Below are positions 12,857-14,444 of a stretch of DNA of 14,444 bases, piece by piece; within the stretch, counting starts at the first letter, position 1; each line of letters opens with the position of its first letter. A program made the translations under genes and the position numbers. Under the pieces are notes generated by a model. That model did no database searches. It worked only from the letters and a program-made list of their open reading frames with translations, and was not told where the DNA came from. Source of the stretch: an uncultured Clostridia bacterium (GTDB lineage: Bacteria; Bacillota; Clostridia; Oscillospirales; Acutalibacteraceae); the NCBI GenBank assembly GCA_947629295.1, contig CANRDH010000023.1, forward strand, positions 1 to 14,444. The letters are read 5' to 3'.

Positions 12857-14176
12857 TTATTTTTTATTGAAAAGTGAAATTATATCCATGTAGGATTCAT
12901 CAGAATCACCGTTTGCATCAGTCTTGGGCTGCTGCACCGGACGTGCGGGCTGTGCAGGTGATGATGTATTTGCATTCGGATATGCAGTGCCTGAATTCGG
13001 ATATACGGCTCCCGTATTTGCATTAGGATACGTCTGAGCAGCCTGCGGCTGCGGAGCAAAAGGATTATATCCCTGCTGAGGCTTTTGCTGCTGAGTTTTG
13101 TCCTGGGGTCTTGTCACAGCACCGAAACGAGAGGGCTCGGGTCTTGCAGCAGGATTGCCGTACTGGAACTGAGGAACAGGCTTTTTGTCATCCTTCTTTC
13201 CGATCGGAGCATAGCTGTCCGCAGTCGGGAAGCCTGTTGCAATAACGATAACGCTGATTGCATCCTCCATTTCCTCATCAAGAGCTGCACCCCAAATAAT
13301 AATAGCATTTTCGTCTGCCTGCTCCGAAATCATCGTTGAAGCTTCCTGAATCTCATCAAGTCCGATATCCGGAGAAGCCTTGATATTAACAATAAGTCCC
13401 TTTGCACCTTGTATAGATGTTCCGAGCAACGGACTTGAAATCGCATTCTGAGCGGCAATCTTTGCCTTATCCTTACCGGAAGCAACACCAACACCCATAA
13501 GAGCATATCCTGCATCCTTCATTACAGATGTAACATCCGCAAAGTCAAGATTAACAAGCCCGGGGATAACGATAAGGTCTGTTATGCTTTGTACACCCTG
13601 ACGCAGAACATCATCAGCAGCAAAGAAAGCATTCTGAAGTGTTATTTTCTCCTCACTGATATGCTTAAGTCTTTCATTAGGGATAACTATAAGGGAATCA
13701 ACATGCTGCTTAAGTTTTGCAATACCGCCCTCAGCCTGCTCCATTCTGCGTTTACCTTCAAAAAGGAAAGGAGTGGTGACTATTCCGACGGTAAGTATTC
13801 CCAACTCCTTGGCAACCTCAGCAACAACCGGTGCCGCACCTGTACCTGTACCGCCTCCCATACCGGCGGTTATAAATACCATATCTGTACCCTTAAGAAT
13901 CTCGGCAATCTGCTCCTTACTTTCTTCGGCAGCCTTTTCGCCCACCTCGGGTTTGGAGCCTGCTCCCTTTCCGTGGGTTATCTTTTCGCCAATCTGCATT
14001 TTCTGAGTAGCTTTTGAGCGGTTAAGTGCCTGACGGTCGGTATTTATTGAAATGAACTCAACTCCGGTCACATAATCAACCATTCGGTCGATTGCGTTTC
14101 CTCCGCCTCCGCCTACACCTACAACTTTAATATCCACAATACTGTCAATCTCGTTACTTTCAAATTCGTAAGGCAT
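12857..14176 (-). CDS. ftsZ: Cell division protein FtsZ
   Basis: FtsZ is the tubulin-like GTPase that forms the division ring. The 439-aa product shows the N-terminal GVGGGGGNAIDRM (20-32), tubulin signature GGGTGTGAAP at 107-116, NERL at 167-170 and the T7-loop NLDFADV (209-215), so it should be an active polymerising GTPase. From about 321 to 422 runs a disordered linker rich in Gln, Pro, Ala, Asn and Tyr with repeated YPN-type units (TYPNANTGAVYPNSGTAYPN and on). The C-terminal peptide is ESYMDIISLFNKK, which keeps the DI core but lacks the proline of the common DIPxFLR form. ATG 14176 follows AAGGGAG. It has its own promoter and terminator, so it is probably monocistronic. Confidence 0.98.
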   Translation of the reverse strand: MPYEFESNEIDSIVDIKVVGVGGGGGNAIDRMVDYVTGVEFISINTDRQALNRSKATQKMQIGEKITHGKGAGSKPEVGEKAAEESKEQIAEILKGTDMVFITAGMGGGTGTGAAPVVAEVAKELGILTVGIVTTPFLFEGKRRMEQAEGGIAKLKQHVDSLIVIPNERLKHISEEKITLQNAFFAADDVLRQGVQSITDLIVIPGLVNLDFADVTSVMKDAGYALMGVGVASGKDKAKIAAQNAISSPLLGTSIQGAKGLIVNIKASPDIGLDEIQEASTMISEQADENAIIIWGAALDEEMEDAISVIVIATGFPTADSYAPIGKKDDKKPVPQFQYGNPAARPEPSRFGAVTRPQDKTQQQKPQQGYNPFAPQPQAAQTYPNANTGAVYPNSGTAYPNANTSSPAQPARPVQQPKTDANGDSDESYMDIISLFNKK

Positions 14177-14268
14177 TTATTATACTCCCTTCAGATTAAA
14201 ATCCACTTAATAATTGCAAAAGCAAAATCAGTCATTCAGACTCTTATAATTTTTTACAACTACTTATT

Positions 14269-14297
14269 AATTTACCACTTTTCGTTTTTAATTTCAA
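14269..14297 (-). promoter_or_regulatory. Sigma-A promoter (extended -10) of ftsZ
   Basis: Minus-strand TTGAAA (14292-14297), a 17-base spacer and TAAATT (14269-14274) preceded by TGG. The leader would be about 85 bases and is AT-rich without clear structure. Confidence 0.6.
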
Positions 14298-14384
14298 TAT
14301 CTTGAAGCTAATTTTCGTCATATTTATTATTATTAATTTATATTGCACAAAAAAACATATATTTTTTGTGCATTAATACTACTG

Positions 14385-14444
14385 TTAATAGTTATAATCC
14401 TCAGTGTAGCCGTCGTCGGTATAACCGTCATCATAATATCCGTC
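14385..14444 (-). CDS. C-terminal end of an unidentified protein with DGY repeats (partial)
   Basis: The minus strand from the window edge is open and encodes 19 residues ending at TAA 14385-14387: DGYYDDGYTDDGYTEDYNY. It is a short repeat of Asp-Gly-Tyr units, read as an acidic, disordered tail. The 5' part is outside the window, so the family cannot be told. In related genomes the gene before ftsZ is often a division protein such as FtsQ/DivIB; that is only a positional guess. Confidence 0.6.
   Translation of the reverse strand, partial: DGYYDDGYTDDGYTEDYNY

Noticed and set aside
13085..14017. Several long open frames antisense to ftsZ
   Set aside because: They are frame shadows of a highly conserved gene, without ribosome sites or recognisable protein features.
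14344..14372. 11-bp stem TGCACAAAAAA/TTTTTTGTGCA as a terminator of the gene before ftsZ
   Set aside because: The stem is AT-rich toward the loop and no T-run follows on either strand; at best a weak inverted repeat.

Overview
The window looks like ordinary chromosome from a spore-forming-lineage Bacillota, most likely Clostridia of the Ruminococcaceae/Oscillospirales type. This placement is inferred from gene content (scpA/scpB, a GerW/YtfJ sporulation protein with a DUF2953 partner, a CD1247-type zinc-ribbon protein, FtsZ with a Gln/Pro/Ala-rich linker), strong AGGAGG-type ribosome sites, near-consensus sigma-A promoters with 17-base spacers, and GC-rich intergenic hairpin repeats. No species can be named from the sequence alone. 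I see no rRNA, tRNA, CRISPR array, insertion sequence or prophage gene.

Layout. Almost everything is on the minus strand, so transcription runs from high to low coordinates. From the right edge: the acidic, Tyr-rich tail of an unidentified protein (14385-14444); ftsZ with its own promoter and terminator; pyrB with an unusual C-terminal zinc-ribbon tail; and a yebC-family regulator. A three-gene plus-strand island follows (8278-10576): an M14C-type peptidoglycan peptidase and two small lipoproteins. The island is bounded by a divergent promoter region shared with a CNNM/CorC-type membrane protein and by a convergent terminator shared with yebC. Further left are efp, a CD1247-type zinc-ribbon protein, and the compact cluster M50 protease - scpA - scpB - DUF2953 (ytfI-like) - ytfJ - lipoprotein D-Ala-D-Ala carboxypeptidase - rluB. 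The left end (1-296) has no gene and is filled by six consecutive hairpins.

How the genes fit together. The M50-to-rluB block joins chromosome condensation (ScpAB), sporulation/germination (YtfJ), peptidoglycan trimming (Dac) and large-subunit rRNA modification (RluB). As I recall, the scpAB-dacB-rluB and ytfI-ytfJ associations also occur in Bacillus subtilis. Overlaps and short gaps suggest one operon, with internal promoters before ytfJ and dac. FtsZ, Dac and the M14C peptidase all act on division or cell wall.

Most unusual items: the PyrB catalytic chain ending in a four-Cys module resembling the zinc domain of the regulatory chain PyrI without its nucleotide-binding domain; the six-hairpin array; a MITE-like or structured-RNA inverted repeat at 10582-10664; a CNNM domain lacking its usual signature residues; and a short shared region with back-to-back TTGACA boxes. 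Starts were moved inward from the longest reading frame for eight genes where the ribosome site or family start demanded it.
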